Positions 1 through 8,718 of a DNA stretch of 64,000 nucleotides are shown here, one piece after another. The notes under the pieces are model-generated. The model saw nothing but the letters and a program-made list of their open reading frames with translations, did not search any database and was not told where the DNA came from. Both the position numbers and the translations under genes were made by a program. Source of the stretch: Stenotrophomonas sp. 704A1 (GTDB lineage Bacteria > Pseudomonadota > Gammaproteobacteria > Xanthomonadales > Xanthomonadaceae); NCBI RefSeq assembly GCF_030549525.1, contig NZ_CP130831.1:3001501-3065500 (forward strand), in the 5' to 3' direction. Every line of letters starts with the position of its first letter. The stretch's first letter is position 1.

Positions 1-5
1 GGGGG

Positions 6-11
6 TACAAT
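6..11 (+). promoter_or_regulatory. Possible -10 element of the sucA promoter
   Basis: TACAAT is a good sigma70 -10 hexamer about 94 nt before the sucA start. The matching -35 would lie outside the window, so this rests on one hexamer only. Confidence 0.3.
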
Positions 12-104
12 TTGGCCGTTTGAACGCGCCCGTGCATGGCTATTCATCTTCCTGCCGGGTCCTTCTGAAGCCATACCCCACAAAGCGAATCAGCACCCTC
101 CATC

Positions 105-2936
105 GTGGACAATCAACTGAAGCAGTTTGCGCAATCTTCGCAACTCGCCGGCGGCAACGCCTCCTATGTCGAGGACCTGTACGAGCAGTACCTGGTCTCC
201 CCGGATAGTGTCGATCCCAAATGGAAAACCTACTTCGACGGCTTCAAGGGCCGTGAAGCAGGCGACATCCCGCACTCGGCCGTCATCTCCCACATTGCGG
301 ACGCGGCCAAGGATGCGCTGAAAGCCGGCACCGGTACGGGTGCGGGCGACGAGCGTGAGCGCAATGTCGGTCGTCTGATCACCGCCTACCGTTCGCGCGG
401 TCACCTCGACGCCCGCCTGGACCCGCTGGGTCTGGCCGCTCCGGTGAACACCCCGGACCTGGGCCTGCCCTTCCACAGCCTGTCCGATGCCGACCTCAAC
501 ACGGAGTTCAGCACCGGTGGCGTGGGCGGCCAGCCGCGCATGAAGCTGCGCGACCTGCTGGCGCGCCTGAAGGCGACCTACACCGGCTCGATCGGTGCGG
601 AGTTCATGCACATCTCCGAGGTCGAGCAGCGCCAGTGGATCTACAAGAAGCTGGAACTGGCCGGTGGCAACTACCAGCTGGACGCTGACACCCAGCGCCG
701 CACCCTCGAGCGCCTCACCGCCGCCGAAGGCCTGGAGCGCTACCTGCACACCAAGTACGTCGGCCAGAAGCGCTTCTCGCTGGAAGGCGGCGACTCGCTG
801 ATCCCGATGATGGACACCATCATCCGCAGCGCCGGCAAGGATGGCGTCAAGGACGTGGTGATCGGCATGGCCCACCGTGGCCGCCTGAACGTGCTGGTCA
901 ACACCCTGGGCAAGAACCCGCGCAAGCTGTTCGACGAATTCGAAGGCAAGTTCGAGCACGACGAGCATGCCTCGGCCGGCGACGTGAAGTACCACATGGG
1001 CTTCTCGGCCGACGTCGCCACCGACGGTGGCCCGGTCCATCTGGCGCTGGCGTTCAACCCGTCGCACCTGGAAATCGCCGATCCGGTGGTGGCCGGTTCC
1101 GTGCGTTCGCGCCAGGAGCGCCGCAAGGACACCGCGCGCAAGCAGGTGATGCCGATCCTGATCCACGGCGACGCGGCCTTCTCCGGCCAGGGCGTGGTCA
1201 TGGAGCTGTTCCAGATGTCGCAGGCCCGCGGCTTCGCCGTCGGCGGCACCGTGCACATCGTGGTCAACAACCAGGTCGGTTTCACCACCTCCAACCCGCT
1301 GGATACGCGTTCCACGCGCTACGCCACCGACGTGGCGAAGATGATCGCCGCCCCGGTGCTGCACGTGAACGGCGATGATCCCGAAGCGGTGGTGTTCGCC
1401 GCACAGCTGGCCTTCGAGTTCCGCCAGACGTTCGCCAAGGACGTGGTCATCGACCTGATGTGCTACCGCCGCTGGGGCCACAACGAGGCCGACGAACCGG
1501 CGATCACCCAGCCGCTGATGTACCAGGTGATCCGCAAGCACGCCACCACCCGCGAGATGTACGCCGAGCAGCTGGAAAAGGCCGGCGTGATCGCCGCCGG
1601 CGCCGGCAAGGCGATGGTCGATGCCTACCGCGAGAAGCTGGATGCCGGTGAAGTGACCACCGAGCTGGCCAAGGTCGAGAAGACCCCGCCGAGCAGCCCG
1701 CTGTTCGTCGACTGGCCGAAGCTGCTGGAAGGCAAGCTGTCCGATCCGGTGTCGACCCAGGTCGACAAGAGCCGCCTGGTCGAGCTGGCCAAGCTGATCA
1801 ACACCATTCCGGAAGAAGTGCAGCTGCACTCGCGCGTGGCCAAGGTCTACGACGACCGCCGCAAGATGGCCGCCGGCGAGATCCCGGGCGACTGGGGCTT
1901 TGCCGAGAACCTGGCCTACGCCACCCTGCTCGACGAAGGCAATGCACTGCGCCTGGTCGGCCAGGACGTGGGCCGCGGTACGTTCACCCATCGCCACGCG
2001 ATCCTGCACGACCAGAAGACCGACAACTACTACATGCCGCTGCGGCAGCTGGTGGATTCGCCGGAAAAGGCCACCGTCATCGATTCGCTGCTGAGCGAAG
2101 AAGCGGTGATGGCCTACGAGTACGGCTTCTCCACCACCGATCCGAACACCCTGTGCATCTGGGAAGGCCAGTTCGGCGACTTCGCCAACGGCGCCCAGGT
2201 GGTGATCGACCAGTTCATCGCCGCCGGCGAAGCCAAGTGGGGCCGTATTTCCGGCCTGACCCTGCTGCTGCCGCACGGCTATGAAGGCCAGGGTCCGGAA
2301 CACAGCTCGGCGCGCCTGGAGCGCTTCCTGCAGCTGTGCGCGCTGGAGAACATGCTGGTGGTGGTGCCGTCGACCCCGGCGCAGGCGTTCCACATGCTGC
2401 GCCGCCAGCAGCACCTGACCACCCGCAAGCCGCTGGTGGTGATGTCGCCCAAGTCGCTGCTGCGCCACAAGCTGGCCGTGTCGACCCTGGACGAGCTGGC
2501 CAACGGCGAGTTCCAGCACCTGATCGGCGATGCCACTGCCGATGCCAAGAAGGTCAAGCGCGTGGTGCTGTGCTCGGGCAAGGTCTACTACGACCTGCTG
2601 GAAGACCAGACCAAGCGTGGCCAGGACGACGTGGCGATCATCCGCGTGGAGCAGCTGTATCCGTTCCCGCGTGCGCTGCTGGCTGCCGAACTGAAGAAGT
2701 ACGGCAAGGCCACCGACGTGGTGTGGACGCAGGAAGAACCGCAGAACCAGGGCGCGTGGTACCAGATCCGCCACCACCTGCAGTTCTGCCTGGCCGATGG
2801 CCAGAACCTGCACTACGCCGGTCGCGCACGTTCGGCTTCGCCGGCTGCCGGTCACATGGCTGACCACGTCCGCGAACAGCAGCAGCTGGTCGCCGACGCG
2901 CTGGTCAACCCGTTCAACGACTCGTTCGCTGAATAA
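105..2936 (+). CDS. sucA: 2-oxoglutarate dehydrogenase E1 component
   Basis: Thiamine-diphosphate-dependent E1 of the 2-oxoglutarate dehydrogenase complex. It decarboxylates 2-oxoglutarate and passes succinyl to the lipoyl arm of SucB in the TCA cycle (cytoplasm). The 943-residue length is normal for the homodimeric SucA family. The N-terminus carries the family's short E2-binding segment (SYVEDLYEQYLVSPDSVD). The TPP motif starts near residue 355 (GDAAFSGQG) and ends with NNQVGF near 388. The C-terminal part holds the conserved EGQGPEHSSARLERFLQL region. The start is a GTG at 105; no convincing Shine-Dalgarno precedes it, but the sequence matches family N-termini from this point. It is the first gene of sucA-sucB-lpdA, with 39 nt to sucB. 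Confidence 0.97.
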   Translation: MDNQLKQFAQSSQLAGGNASYVEDLYEQYLVSPDSVDPKWKTYFDGFKGREAGDIPHSAVISHIADAAKDALKAGTGTGAGDERERNVGRLITAYRSRGHLDARLDPLGLAAPVNTPDLGLPFHSLSDADLNTEFSTGGVGGQPRMKLRDLLARLKATYTGSIGAEFMHISEVEQRQWIYKKLELAGGNYQLDADTQRRTLERLTAAEGLERYLHTKYVGQKRFSLEGGDSLIPMMDTIIRSAGKDGVKDVVIGMAHRGRLNVLVNTLGKNPRKLFDEFEGKFEHDEHASAGDVKYHMGFSADVATDGGPVHLALAFNPSHLEIADPVVAGSVRSRQERRKDTARKQVMPILIHGDAAFSGQGVVMELFQMSQARGFAVGGTVHIVVNNQVGFTTSNPLDTRSTRYATDVAKMIAAPVLHVNGDDPEAVVFAAQLAFEFRQTFAKDVVIDLMCYRRWGHNEADEPAITQPLMYQVIRKHATTREMYAEQLEKAGVIAAGAGKAMVDAYREKLDAGEVTTELAKVEKTPPSSPLFVDWPKLLEGKLSDPVSTQVDKSRLVELAKLINTIPEEVQLHSRVAKVYDDRRKMAAGEIPGDWGFAENLAYATLLDEGNALRLVGQDVGRGTFTHRHAILHDQKTDNYYMPLRQLVDSPEKATVIDSLLSEEAVMAYEYGFSTTDPNTLCIWEGQFGDFANGAQVVIDQFIAAGEAKWGRISGLTLLLPHGYEGQGPEHSSARLERFLQLCALENMLVVVPSTPAQAFHMLRRQQHLTTRKPLVVMSPKSLLRHKLAVSTLDELANGEFQHLIGDATADAKKVKRVVLCSGKVYYDLLEDQTKRGQDDVAIIRVEQLYPFPRALLAAELKKYGKATDVVWTQEEPQNQGAWYQIRHHLQFCLADGQNLHYAGRARSASPAAGHMADHVREQQQLVADALVNPFNDSFAE

Positions 2937-2975
2937 CTCTCCCCCTATTTAGAAGACAAACCAGGAAGCTCCCGC

Positions 2976-4181
2976 ATGGCCACCGAAGTCAAAGCCCCGG
3001 TACTGCCCGAATCCGTCGCCGACGGCACCATCGCCACCTGGCACAAGAAGGTGGGCGACGCCGTCAAGCGCGACGAAAACCTGCTTGACCTGGAAACCGA
3101 CAAGGTCGTCCTGGAAGTGCCGTCGCCGGTCGATGGCGTGATCAAGGAAATCAAGTTCAAGGAAGGCGACACCGTCACCTCCAGCCAGGTCGTGGCGATC
3201 ATCGAGGAAGGCGCCGTGGCCGCCGCCCCGGCTCCGGCCGCTGAAGCCGCTGCTCCGGCCCCCGCTGCCGCGCCGGCCGCTGCTGCTCCGGCTGCCGCTG
3301 CCGCGCCGGCCCCGGCTGCCAAGTCGGCCGCCGACACCCTGCCGCCGGGCGCCCGCTTCACCGCCATCACCGAGGGCGTGAACCCGGCCGATGTCGACGG
3401 CACCGGCCGTCGCGGCGCGGTCACCAAGGAAGACATCGTCAACTTCGCCCGCAACGGCGGCGCCGGCAAGGCCGGTGGCGCACGTCCGGAAGAACGCGTG
3501 CCGATGACCCGCATCCGCAAGCGCATCGCCGAGCGCCTGATGGAGTCGAAGAACTCCACCGCCATGCTGACCACCTTCAACGAAGTCGACCTGTCCAAGG
3601 TGTCGGCGGCGCGCAAGGAACTGCAGGACGAGTTCGTCAAGGCCCATGGCATCAAGCTCGGCTTCATGAGCTTCTTCGTGAAGGCCGCCGCCAACGCGCT
3701 GCAGCGCTTCCCGCTGGTCAACGCCTCGATCGACGGCGACGACATCATCTACCACGGCTACTCGGACATCTCGATCGCCGTGTCGACCGAGAAGGGCCTG
3801 GTCACGCCGGTGCTGCGCAACGTCGAGCGCATGTCGTTCGCCGACATCGAAAAGACCATCGCCGACTACGCCAAGAAGGCCCGTGACGGCAAGCTGAGCC
3901 TGGAAGAGCTGCAGGGCGGCACCTTCACCGTGACCAACGGCGGCACCTTCGGTTCGCTGCTGTCGACCCCGATCATCAACCCGCCGCAGAGCGCCATCCT
4001 CGGCATGCACGCCATCAAGGAGCGCCCGATCGCCCAGAACGGCCAGGTCGTGATCGCGCCGATGATGTACCTGGCGCTGTCCTACGACCACCGCATCATC
4101 GACGGCAAGGATTCGGTGCAGTTCCTGGTGGACATCAAGAACCAGCTGGAAAACCCGGGCCGCATGCTGTTCGGTCTGTAA
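2976..4181 (+). CDS. sucB: Dihydrolipoyllysine succinyltransferase (2-oxoglutarate dehydrogenase E2)
   Basis: Core acyltransferase of the 2-oxoglutarate dehydrogenase complex, moving succinyl from E1 to CoA. Domain order is visible: an N-terminal lipoyl domain (residues 1-77) with the lipoylated Lys43 in DLETDKVVL; an Ala/Pro-rich flexible linker (about 84-120); an E1/E3-binding domain (about 125-155, ending [11 protein letters not shown]); and a catalytic domain to residue 401 with His372 and Asp376 in DHRIIDG. One lipoyl domain and about 400 residues are normal for SucB. The start ATG follows an AGGAAGC Shine-Dalgarno. A stem-loop separates it from lpdA. Confidence 0.97.
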   Translation: MATEVKAPVLPESVADGTIATWHKKVGDAVKRDENLLDLETDKVVLEVPSPVDGVIKEIKFKEGDTVTSSQVVAIIEEGAVAAAPAPAAEAAAPAPAAAPAAAAPAAAAAPAPAAKSAADTLPPGARFTAITEGVNPADVDGTGRRGAVTKEDIVNFARNGGAGKAGGARPEERVPMTRIRKRIAERLMESKNSTAMLTTFNEVDLSKVSAARKELQDEFVKAHGIKLGFMSFFVKAAANALQRFPLVNASIDGDDIIYHGYSDISIAVSTEKGLVTPVLRNVERMSFADIEKTIADYAKKARDGKLSLEELQGGTFTVTNGGTFGSLLSTPIINPPQSAILGMHAIKERPIAQNGQVVIAPMMYLALSYDHRIIDGKDSVQFLVDIKNQLENPGRMLFGL

Positions 4182-4190
4182 GACCTCCCA

Positions 4191-4214
4191 CCCCTCCGCG
4201 TCCGCGCGGAGGGG
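4191..4214 (+). promoter_or_regulatory. Perfect stem-loop between sucB and lpdA
   Basis: A perfect 10-bp stem (CCCCTCCGCG / CGCGGAGGGG) with loop TCCG begins 10 nt after the sucB stop. It lacks a T-run, so it is more likely an intercistronic mRNA-stability or processing element, or a weak attenuator, than a full terminator. The lpdA Shine-Dalgarno lies further downstream and stays exposed. Confidence 0.6.
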
Positions 4215-4242
4215 TTCTGGTAATGCATCAAGGAATAATTCA

Positions 4243-5679
4243 ATGGCTGAACAATTCGACGTCGTCGTCATCGGTGCCGGCCCGGCCGGTTACCACGCTG
4301 CCATCCGCGCCGCCCAGCTGGGCCTGAAGACCGCCTGCATCGACGCAGCGCTGGGCAAGGACGGCAAGCCGGCGCTGGGCGGCACCTGCCTGCGCGTAGG
4401 CTGCATCCCCTCCAAGGCGCTGCTGGATTCCTCGCGCCAGTTCTGGAACATGGGCCACATCTTTGGCGACCACGGCATCAGCTTCAAGGATGCCAAGATC
4501 GACGTCGAAGCGATGGTTGGCCGCAAGGACAAGATCGTCAAGCAGTTCACCGGCGGCATCGCCATGCTGTTCAAGGCCAACAAGGTCGCCACCTACTACG
4601 GTTTCGGTGAACTGCAGCCGGGCAACGTGGTCAAGGTGAAGCAGCACGACGGTTCGGAAGTCGAGCTGAAGGGCACCAACGTCATCATCGCCGCCGGTTC
4701 GGATTCGATCGAGCTGCCGTTCGCCAAGTTCGACGGCGAAACCATCGTCGACAACGTCGGCGGCCTGGACTTCACCGAAGTGCCGAACCGCCTGGCGGTG
4801 ATCGGCGCCGGCGTGATCGGCCTGGAACTGGGCAGCGTGTGGAAGCGCCTGGGCGCTGAAGTGACCATCCTGGAAGCACTGCCGGAGTTCCTGGCCGTGG
4901 CCGACGCCGAAGTGGCCAAGACCGCTGCCAAGGAATTCAAGAAGCAGGGCCTGGACATCCGCCTGGGCGCCAAGGTCTCCAAGACCGAGATCACCGGCAA
5001 GGGCAAGAAGAAGGAAGTCGTTGTCACCTATACCGACAGCGAAGGCGAAAAGACCCTGACCGTGGACAAGCTGCTGGTGGCCGTCGGCCGTCGCGCCGCC
5101 ACCAAGGGCCTGCTGGCCGAAGGCACCGGCGTGAAGGTCAACGAGCGTGGCCAGATCGAAGTCGACGCGCACTGCCACACCGGCGTCGATGGCGTGTGGG
5201 CGGTCGGTGACTGCGTGCGCGGCCCGATGCTGGCGCACAAGGGCTTCGAGGAAGGCATCGCGGTGGCCGAACTGATCGCCGGCCTGCCGGGCCACGTCAA
5301 CTTCGACACCATCCCGTGGGTCATCTACACCGAGCCGGAACTGGCGTGGGTCGGCAAGACCGAGGCCCAGCTGAAGGCCGAGGGCATTCCGTACAAGGCC
5401 GGCAGCTTCCCGTTCGCCGCCAACGGTCGCGCCGTGGCGATGATCGAGCCGGCAGGCTTCGTGAAGATCCTGGCCCATGCCGAAACCGATCGCATCCTCG
5501 GCATGCACCTGGTCGGCGCCAACGTCTCCGAGCTGGTCCACGAAGGCGTGCTGACCATGGAGTTCAGCGGTTCGGCCGATGACCTGGCCCGCATCTGCCA
5601 CGCCCACCCGTCGCTGTCGGAAGTGATCCACGACGCGGCGATGGCGGTCAGCAAGCGCGCCATCCACAAGGCGAACTGA
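4243..5679 (+). CDS. lpdA: Dihydrolipoyl dehydrogenase (E3)
   Basis: FAD-dependent disulfide oxidoreductase that reoxidises the dihydrolipoyl arm of SucB with NAD+. Seen: the N-terminal FAD-binding GAGPAG motif (about 12-17), the redox disulfide Cys49/Cys54 in GGTCLRVGCIPSK, the NAD-binding GAGVIGLELG motif (about 188-197), and the C-terminal dimerisation domain with the catalytic His455 and Glu460 pair (HAHPSLSE). Length 478 is standard. Start chosen at the ATG preceded by AAGGAA. As last gene of the suc operon it is closed by a strong terminator at 5721-5746, and it may also serve other dehydrogenase complexes. Confidence 0.97.
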   Translation: MAEQFDVVVIGAGPAGYHAAIRAAQLGLKTACIDAALGKDGKPALGGTCLRVGCIPSKALLDSSRQFWNMGHIFGDHGISFKDAKIDVEAMVGRKDKIVKQFTGGIAMLFKANKVATYYGFGELQPGNVVKVKQHDGSEVELKGTNVIIAAGSDSIELPFAKFDGETIVDNVGGLDFTEVPNRLAVIGAGVIGLELGSVWKRLGAEVTILEALPEFLAVADAEVAKTAAKEFKKQGLDIRLGAKVSKTEITGKGKKKEVVVTYTDSEGEKTLTVDKLLVAVGRRAATKGLLAEGTGVKVNERGQIEVDAHCHTGVDGVWAVGDCVRGPMLAHKGFEEGIAVAELIAGLPGHVNFDTIPWVIYTEPELAWVGKTEAQLKAEGIPYKAGSFPFAANGRAVAMIEPAGFVKILAHAETDRILGMHLVGANVSELVHEGVLTMEFSGSADDLARICHAHPSLSEVIHDAAMAVSKRAIHKAN

Positions 5680-5720
5680 TCCGGTCGCTGCCGGGCCCGC
5701 CTGGCGGACTGGAGCAACGA

Positions 5721-5746
5721 AAAACCCCGCCCTGGCGGGGTTTTTT
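5721..5746. terminator. Bidirectional rho-independent terminator after lpdA
   Basis: AAAACCCCGC - CCTG - GCGGGGTTTT followed by further Ts gives a GC-rich stem with a U-run on the + strand. The matching A-run on the other side lets it also end the leftward pair of small genes that stops at 5790. Confidence 0.9.
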
Positions 5747-5769
5747 GTTGGCTGCCTGCCCTGCAGAAG

Positions 5770-5793
5770 CTGCCGGGCGTCGGCCGGCGCTAC
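5770..5793 (-). repeat. SMAG-like GTAG palindrome
   Basis: Read on the minus strand it starts GTAGCGCCGG and folds back on itself, like the GTAG-headed REP-like repeats of S. maltophilia. Its TAG is the stop codon of the small gene ending at 5790. Confidence 0.6.
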
Positions 5794-6029
5794 ACCGCGC
5801 CGGCAGGCTTCTTCGGCGGATCGTCACAGATCCGGTGCTGCACCACCGTCTCGCCAACCCTCCATTCCTTCACCACCCGGCAGTGCTCCTTCGGCGCAGG
5901 CGTCTCCGGTGCCTTGGCCTCGGCCTGGCCGGCATCGTGCTGGCGTTCCAGGTAGGCCGAGGGCGGCTGCGTGGCGAACGCCGGTGCCGCCGTCAGCAGC
6001 ATCAACGCCATGCTGGCAAGCGGCTTCAT
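5790..6029 (-). CDS. Small secreted or periplasmic protein, unknown function
   Basis: A 79-residue protein I do not recognise. It starts MKPLASMALMLLTAAPAFA, a clear Sec signal peptide cleaved near residue 19, leaving a mature part of about 60 residues rich in Pro, Ala, Lys and Glu with two cysteines (EHCRVVKEW and HRICDDPP) that could form a disulfide. The start was chosen because the ATG overlaps the stop of the upstream membrane-protein gene as ATGA (6026-6029), which indicates translational coupling; the open frame runs further upstream but without signal-peptide character. The stop TAG lies inside a SMAG-like repeat. Confidence 0.65.
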   Translation of the reverse strand: MKPLASMALMLLTAAPAFATQPPSAYLERQHDAGQAEAKAPETPAPKEHCRVVKEWRVGETVVQHRICDDPPKKPAGAV

Positions 6030-6238
6030 GCGCTCACCGGCCCCCCGCCGAGCAGGCGCGCCGGCAGCATGAACAGCGCACGCAGGAACGCGAACAGCGC
6101 CGAGAAGGTGATGCCGACCAGGCGGAACGGCAGGCTCAGCAGCCAGACCAGCGGCCAGGCGATCAGGGCCAGCAGCGCCAACGGCCAGCACAGCACGAAC
6201 AGCAGGCACCACACGCCCAGCGCGAACAGGGTCTTCAT
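6026..6238 (-). CDS. Small two-pass inner-membrane protein
   Basis: A 70-residue hydrophobic protein. MKTLFALGVWCLLFVLCWPL leads two likely transmembrane helices (about 3-33 and 42-58) rich in Leu, Trp and Phe, with a short basic C-terminal tail. A GGAGACC Shine-Dalgarno precedes the ATG. It is the first gene of a two-gene unit with the secreted protein ending at 5790 and shares an ATGA overlap with it. Similar tiny membrane proteins are common in Xanthomonads, but I cannot assign a function. Confidence 0.65.
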   Translation of the reverse strand: MKTLFALGVWCLLFVLCWPLALLALIAWPLVWLLSLPFRLVGITFSALFAFLRALFMLPARLLGGGPVSA

Positions 6239-6351
6239 GACGGTCTCCTTGGGCGGCACCCTGCCGCCTGGAACCACCCTGCCGCCGGGCCCGCCCGGCC
6301 GCAAACGGTTTGCGACGAAACCGGGGTGGGGGCGATGAAAGCCCGGGGACA

Positions 6352-6376
6352 GCCGCCGGGCATGGCCCGGCGCTAC
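6352..6376 (-). repeat. SMAG repeat, copy 1 of a direct pair
   Basis: Minus-strand GTAGCGCCGGGCCATGCCCGG palindrome in the gap downstream of dnaB. A second copy in the same orientation follows 21 nt away. Confidence 0.8.
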
Positions 6377-6397
6377 CGTGGCGGCGGCGGTGGAGAA

Positions 6398-6422
6398 GCC
6401 GCCGGGCATGGCCCGGCGCTAC
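6398..6422 (-). repeat. SMAG repeat, copy 2 of a direct pair
   Basis: Same sequence and orientation as the copy at 6352-6376; lies 16 nt beyond the dnaB stop codon, where it may shape the dnaB mRNA 3' end. Confidence 0.8.
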
Positions 6423-6438
6423 CGCAACGCCTGCGGCG

Positions 6439-7875
6439 TTATTCGAACGAACCGACCGAATCGTGGGCCAGGTTGTCGAAACGGGTGTATTCGCCGAAGA
6501 ACTTCAGCTTGCACGAACCGGTGGGGCCACCACGGTGCTTGCCGATGATGATCTCGGCCAGGCCCTTGTCCGGCGAATTTTCCTTGTTGTAGTAGTCGTC
6601 GCGGTAGATGAACACGATCATGTCCGCGTCCTGCTCGATGGCGCCCGATTCGCGCAGGTCGGCCATCACCGGGCGCTTGTCGGTTCGCGTTTCCAGCGAC
6701 CGGTTGAGCTGCGACAGCGCGATCACCGGCACGTTCAGTTCCTTGGCCAGGCCCTTCAGCGATCGCGAGATCTCGGAGATCTCGGTGGCGCGGTTCTCGC
6801 TGTTGCCCGGCACGCTCATCAGCTGCAGGTAGTCGATCACGATCAGGCCCAGGTCGTGCTCGCGCTTCAGGCGGCGGCACTTCGAGCGCAGGATCTCCGG
6901 CGACACGCCCGGCGTATCGTCGATGAAGATCTTGGTTTCCTTCAGCATCTTGATCGCGCTGGTGACCCGGCTCCAGTCCTCGTCTTCCAGCTGGCCGGTA
7001 CGCAGGCGCTGGGCGTTGATGCGGCCGTTGGAGGAAATCAGGCGCATCGCCAGCTGCGATGCGGACATTTCCATCGAGAACACCGCCACGCCCTTCTTCG
7101 ACTTGATCGCCGCGTACTCGGCGATGTTCAGCGCGAAGGTGGTCTTGCCCATCGCCGGGCGTGCGGCCAGGATGATCAGGTCGGTCGGCTGCAGGCCGGC
7201 GGTCATCGCATCGAAATCGGTGTAGCCGGTCGGCAGGCCGGTGATGTTGCCGCCGTTCTCGAAGCGGTTGCGCAGTTCCTCGAAGGCATCCTTCAGCGCG
7301 CCCGGCATCGCCACGAAGTCGGTACGTCCGCGGGCGCCCTGCTCGGCAATGGCGAACACGCTCTTTTCCGCGGCCGACAGCAGCTCGCTGCTGTCACGTC
7401 CTTCGGGCTGGAAACCATCGTTGACGATGTCGGTGCCGACCTGGATCAGCTGCCGCAGCACCGCCTTGTCGCGCACGATCTCGGCGTAGGCCACGATGTT
7501 CGCGGCCGACGGCGTGGTACTGGCCAGTTCGATCAGGTAGGCACCGTCGCCGACCAGCTCCATCCGGCCCTGCGATTCGAACCACTCGCCCAGGGTCACC
7601 GCATCGAACGGGCGCTCGCGCTCGGACAGCTCGCGGATCGCGCGGTAGATCATCTGGTGGTCACGGCGGTAGAAGTCGCCCTCGGTCAACTGGTCGTTGA
7701 CCCGGTCGTAGGCTTCCGGGGCCAGCATCAGGCCCCCCAGCACCGCCTGTTCGGCTTCCACCGAGTGCGGCGGCACCCGCAGCTGGTCGATACGCGATTC
7801 ATCGCGATCGCGATCGCGTTCGAAGCCATCGCCGCGCTCTCTGCGGTTGGAACGGAAGCCGGGACGGGCGGACAT
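6439..7875 (-). CDS. dnaB: Replicative DNA helicase
   Basis: Hexameric 5'-3' helicase of the replisome. The 478-residue protein has the N-terminal helical domain (from PPHSVEAEQAVLGGLM), a linker, and a RecA-like C-terminal domain with Walker A RPAMGKTTF (Lys244), Walker B LIVIDYLQLM, and the DnaB tail motifs SGAIEQDADMIVFIYR and IIGKHRGGPTG. An Arg/Asp-rich segment (residues 2-25) precedes the conserved fold. The start was set at the ATG at 7875 preceded by AGGAA; earlier in-frame codons lack family similarity. It is transcribed alone and carries a perfect DnaA box about 73 nt upstream. Confidence 0.96.
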   Translation of the reverse strand: MSARPGFRSNRRERGDGFERDRDRDESRIDQLRVPPHSVEAEQAVLGGLMLAPEAYDRVNDQLTEGDFYRRDHQMIYRAIRELSERERPFDAVTLGEWFESQGRMELVGDGAYLIELASTTPSAANIVAYAEIVRDKAVLRQLIQVGTDIVNDGFQPEGRDSSELLSAAEKSVFAIAEQGARGRTDFVAMPGALKDAFEELRNRFENGGNITGLPTGYTDFDAMTAGLQPTDLIILAARPAMGKTTFALNIAEYAAIKSKKGVAVFSMEMSASQLAMRLISSNGRINAQRLRTGQLEDEDWSRVTSAIKMLKETKIFIDDTPGVSPEILRSKCRRLKREHDLGLIVIDYLQLMSVPGNSENRATEISEISRSLKGLAKELNVPVIALSQLNRSLETRTDKRPVMADLRESGAIEQDADMIVFIYRDDYYNKENSPDKGLAEIIIGKHRGGPTGSCKLKFFGEYTRFDNLAHDSVGSFE

Positions 7876-7947
7876 GCTGCGGTGTTTCCTGCTGAAGGGG
7901 CCAGACGAGTGTAGGCATGCGCCGACCCTCGCGACCATGGACAACCC

Positions 7948-7956
7948 TGTGGATAA
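7948..7956 (-). promoter_or_regulatory. Perfect DnaA box upstream of dnaB
   Basis: TTATCCACA on the minus strand is an exact consensus DnaA box, about 73 nt before the dnaB start in a 216-nt intergenic region. It could let DnaA-ATP tune dnaB transcription. A single 9-mer can also occur by chance, and I see no second good copy next to it. Confidence 0.5.
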
Positions 7957-8091
7957 GCCGTGGAAGAACGGGGGATATCCGCCGGGGCATGACCAGACTG
8001 GCACGGAGGCGTCGCATCACCTGCGACGGGCGCCAGTGCGACGCCCGCAGCCGACCATTATCGCAGAAGGGTGACAGCGCCGCAGGCGTCG

Positions 8092-8652
8092 TCAATCGCC
8101 CTTGGCGTGTACGCCAATCAGGGTCAGGAACCTGTCCACATAGCCCTGCAGGAAGTCGCGGGTGCCGTCGTTGTGGATCGTGCCGTCGGCATCGATCAGG
8201 CCCTCCTTGAAATGGATGAACGCCTCCGGCTGGCCCAGCACGTGCATGTCCAGGAAGGCCAGGCTGTTGCGCAGATGCTGCTGGGCCACGGCCGTGCCGA
8301 TCTGGCCGATGGAGGCGCCGATCACCGCCGCCGGCTTGCCGGCGAACGCGCTGTCGCCGTACGGCCGCGAGCCGATGTCGATGGCATTCTTCAGCACCCC
8401 GGGGACCGAACGGTTGTACTCGGGGGTGACGAACAGCACCGCGTCGGCGGCACGCACCTGGTCCTTCAGGCGCGTGCCCTGGGCCGGATAGCTGCCATCG
8501 AAATCCTGGTCGTACAGCGGCAGGTCGCCGATCTGCACGTACTGGAAGCGGGCCTTGTCGCCGGCCAGCGTTTCCAGCGCACGCGCCAGCTTGCGGTTGC
8601 ACGAGTCCTTGCGCAGGCTGCCGACGAACACGGCAATGGTGGGGACGGACAT
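8092..8652 (-). CDS. NAD(P)H-dependent FMN reductase / quinone reductase family
   Basis: A 186-residue flavodoxin-fold oxidoreductase of the ChrR/azoreductase type, expected to reduce quinones, chromate or azo compounds with NAD(P)H through bound FMN. The phosphate-binding loop GSLRKDSCNRKLA lies at about 11-23 and the family motif TPEYNRSVPGVLKNAID in mid-protein, with GASIGQIGT further on. Start at 8652 was chosen for its GAGGAG Shine-Dalgarno; upstream in-frame codons do not match the family. It is a single gene between dnaB and asnB; the physiological substrate cannot be read from sequence. Confidence 0.85.
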   Translation of the reverse strand: MSVPTIAVFVGSLRKDSCNRKLARALETLAGDKARFQYVQIGDLPLYDQDFDGSYPAQGTRLKDQVRAADAVLFVTPEYNRSVPGVLKNAIDIGSRPYGDSAFAGKPAAVIGASIGQIGTAVAQQHLRNSLAFLDMHVLGQPEAFIHFKEGLIDADGTIHNDGTRDFLQGYVDRFLTLIGVHAKGD

Positions 8653-8718
8653 CGGGACATACTCCTCACGGTGCGGGAAACCAAGCCTAGTCGGCCCGGC
8701 CTTGTGCACCGGTGAAGG

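Noticed and set aside
90..2867. Very long open frame antiparallel to sucA
   Set aside because: It is the mirror of a high-GC coding region; the product is rich in His, Gln, Arg and Val with no family motifs and no ribosome site.
6352..6422. Two spaced direct repeats as a CRISPR fragment
   Set aside because: Only two units, internally palindromic and identical to dispersed SMAG copies; no leader or cas genes.
7948..7956. DnaA box as a replication origin
   Set aside because: Single box, no AT-rich unwinding region and no dnaA, dnaN or gidA-type neighbours.
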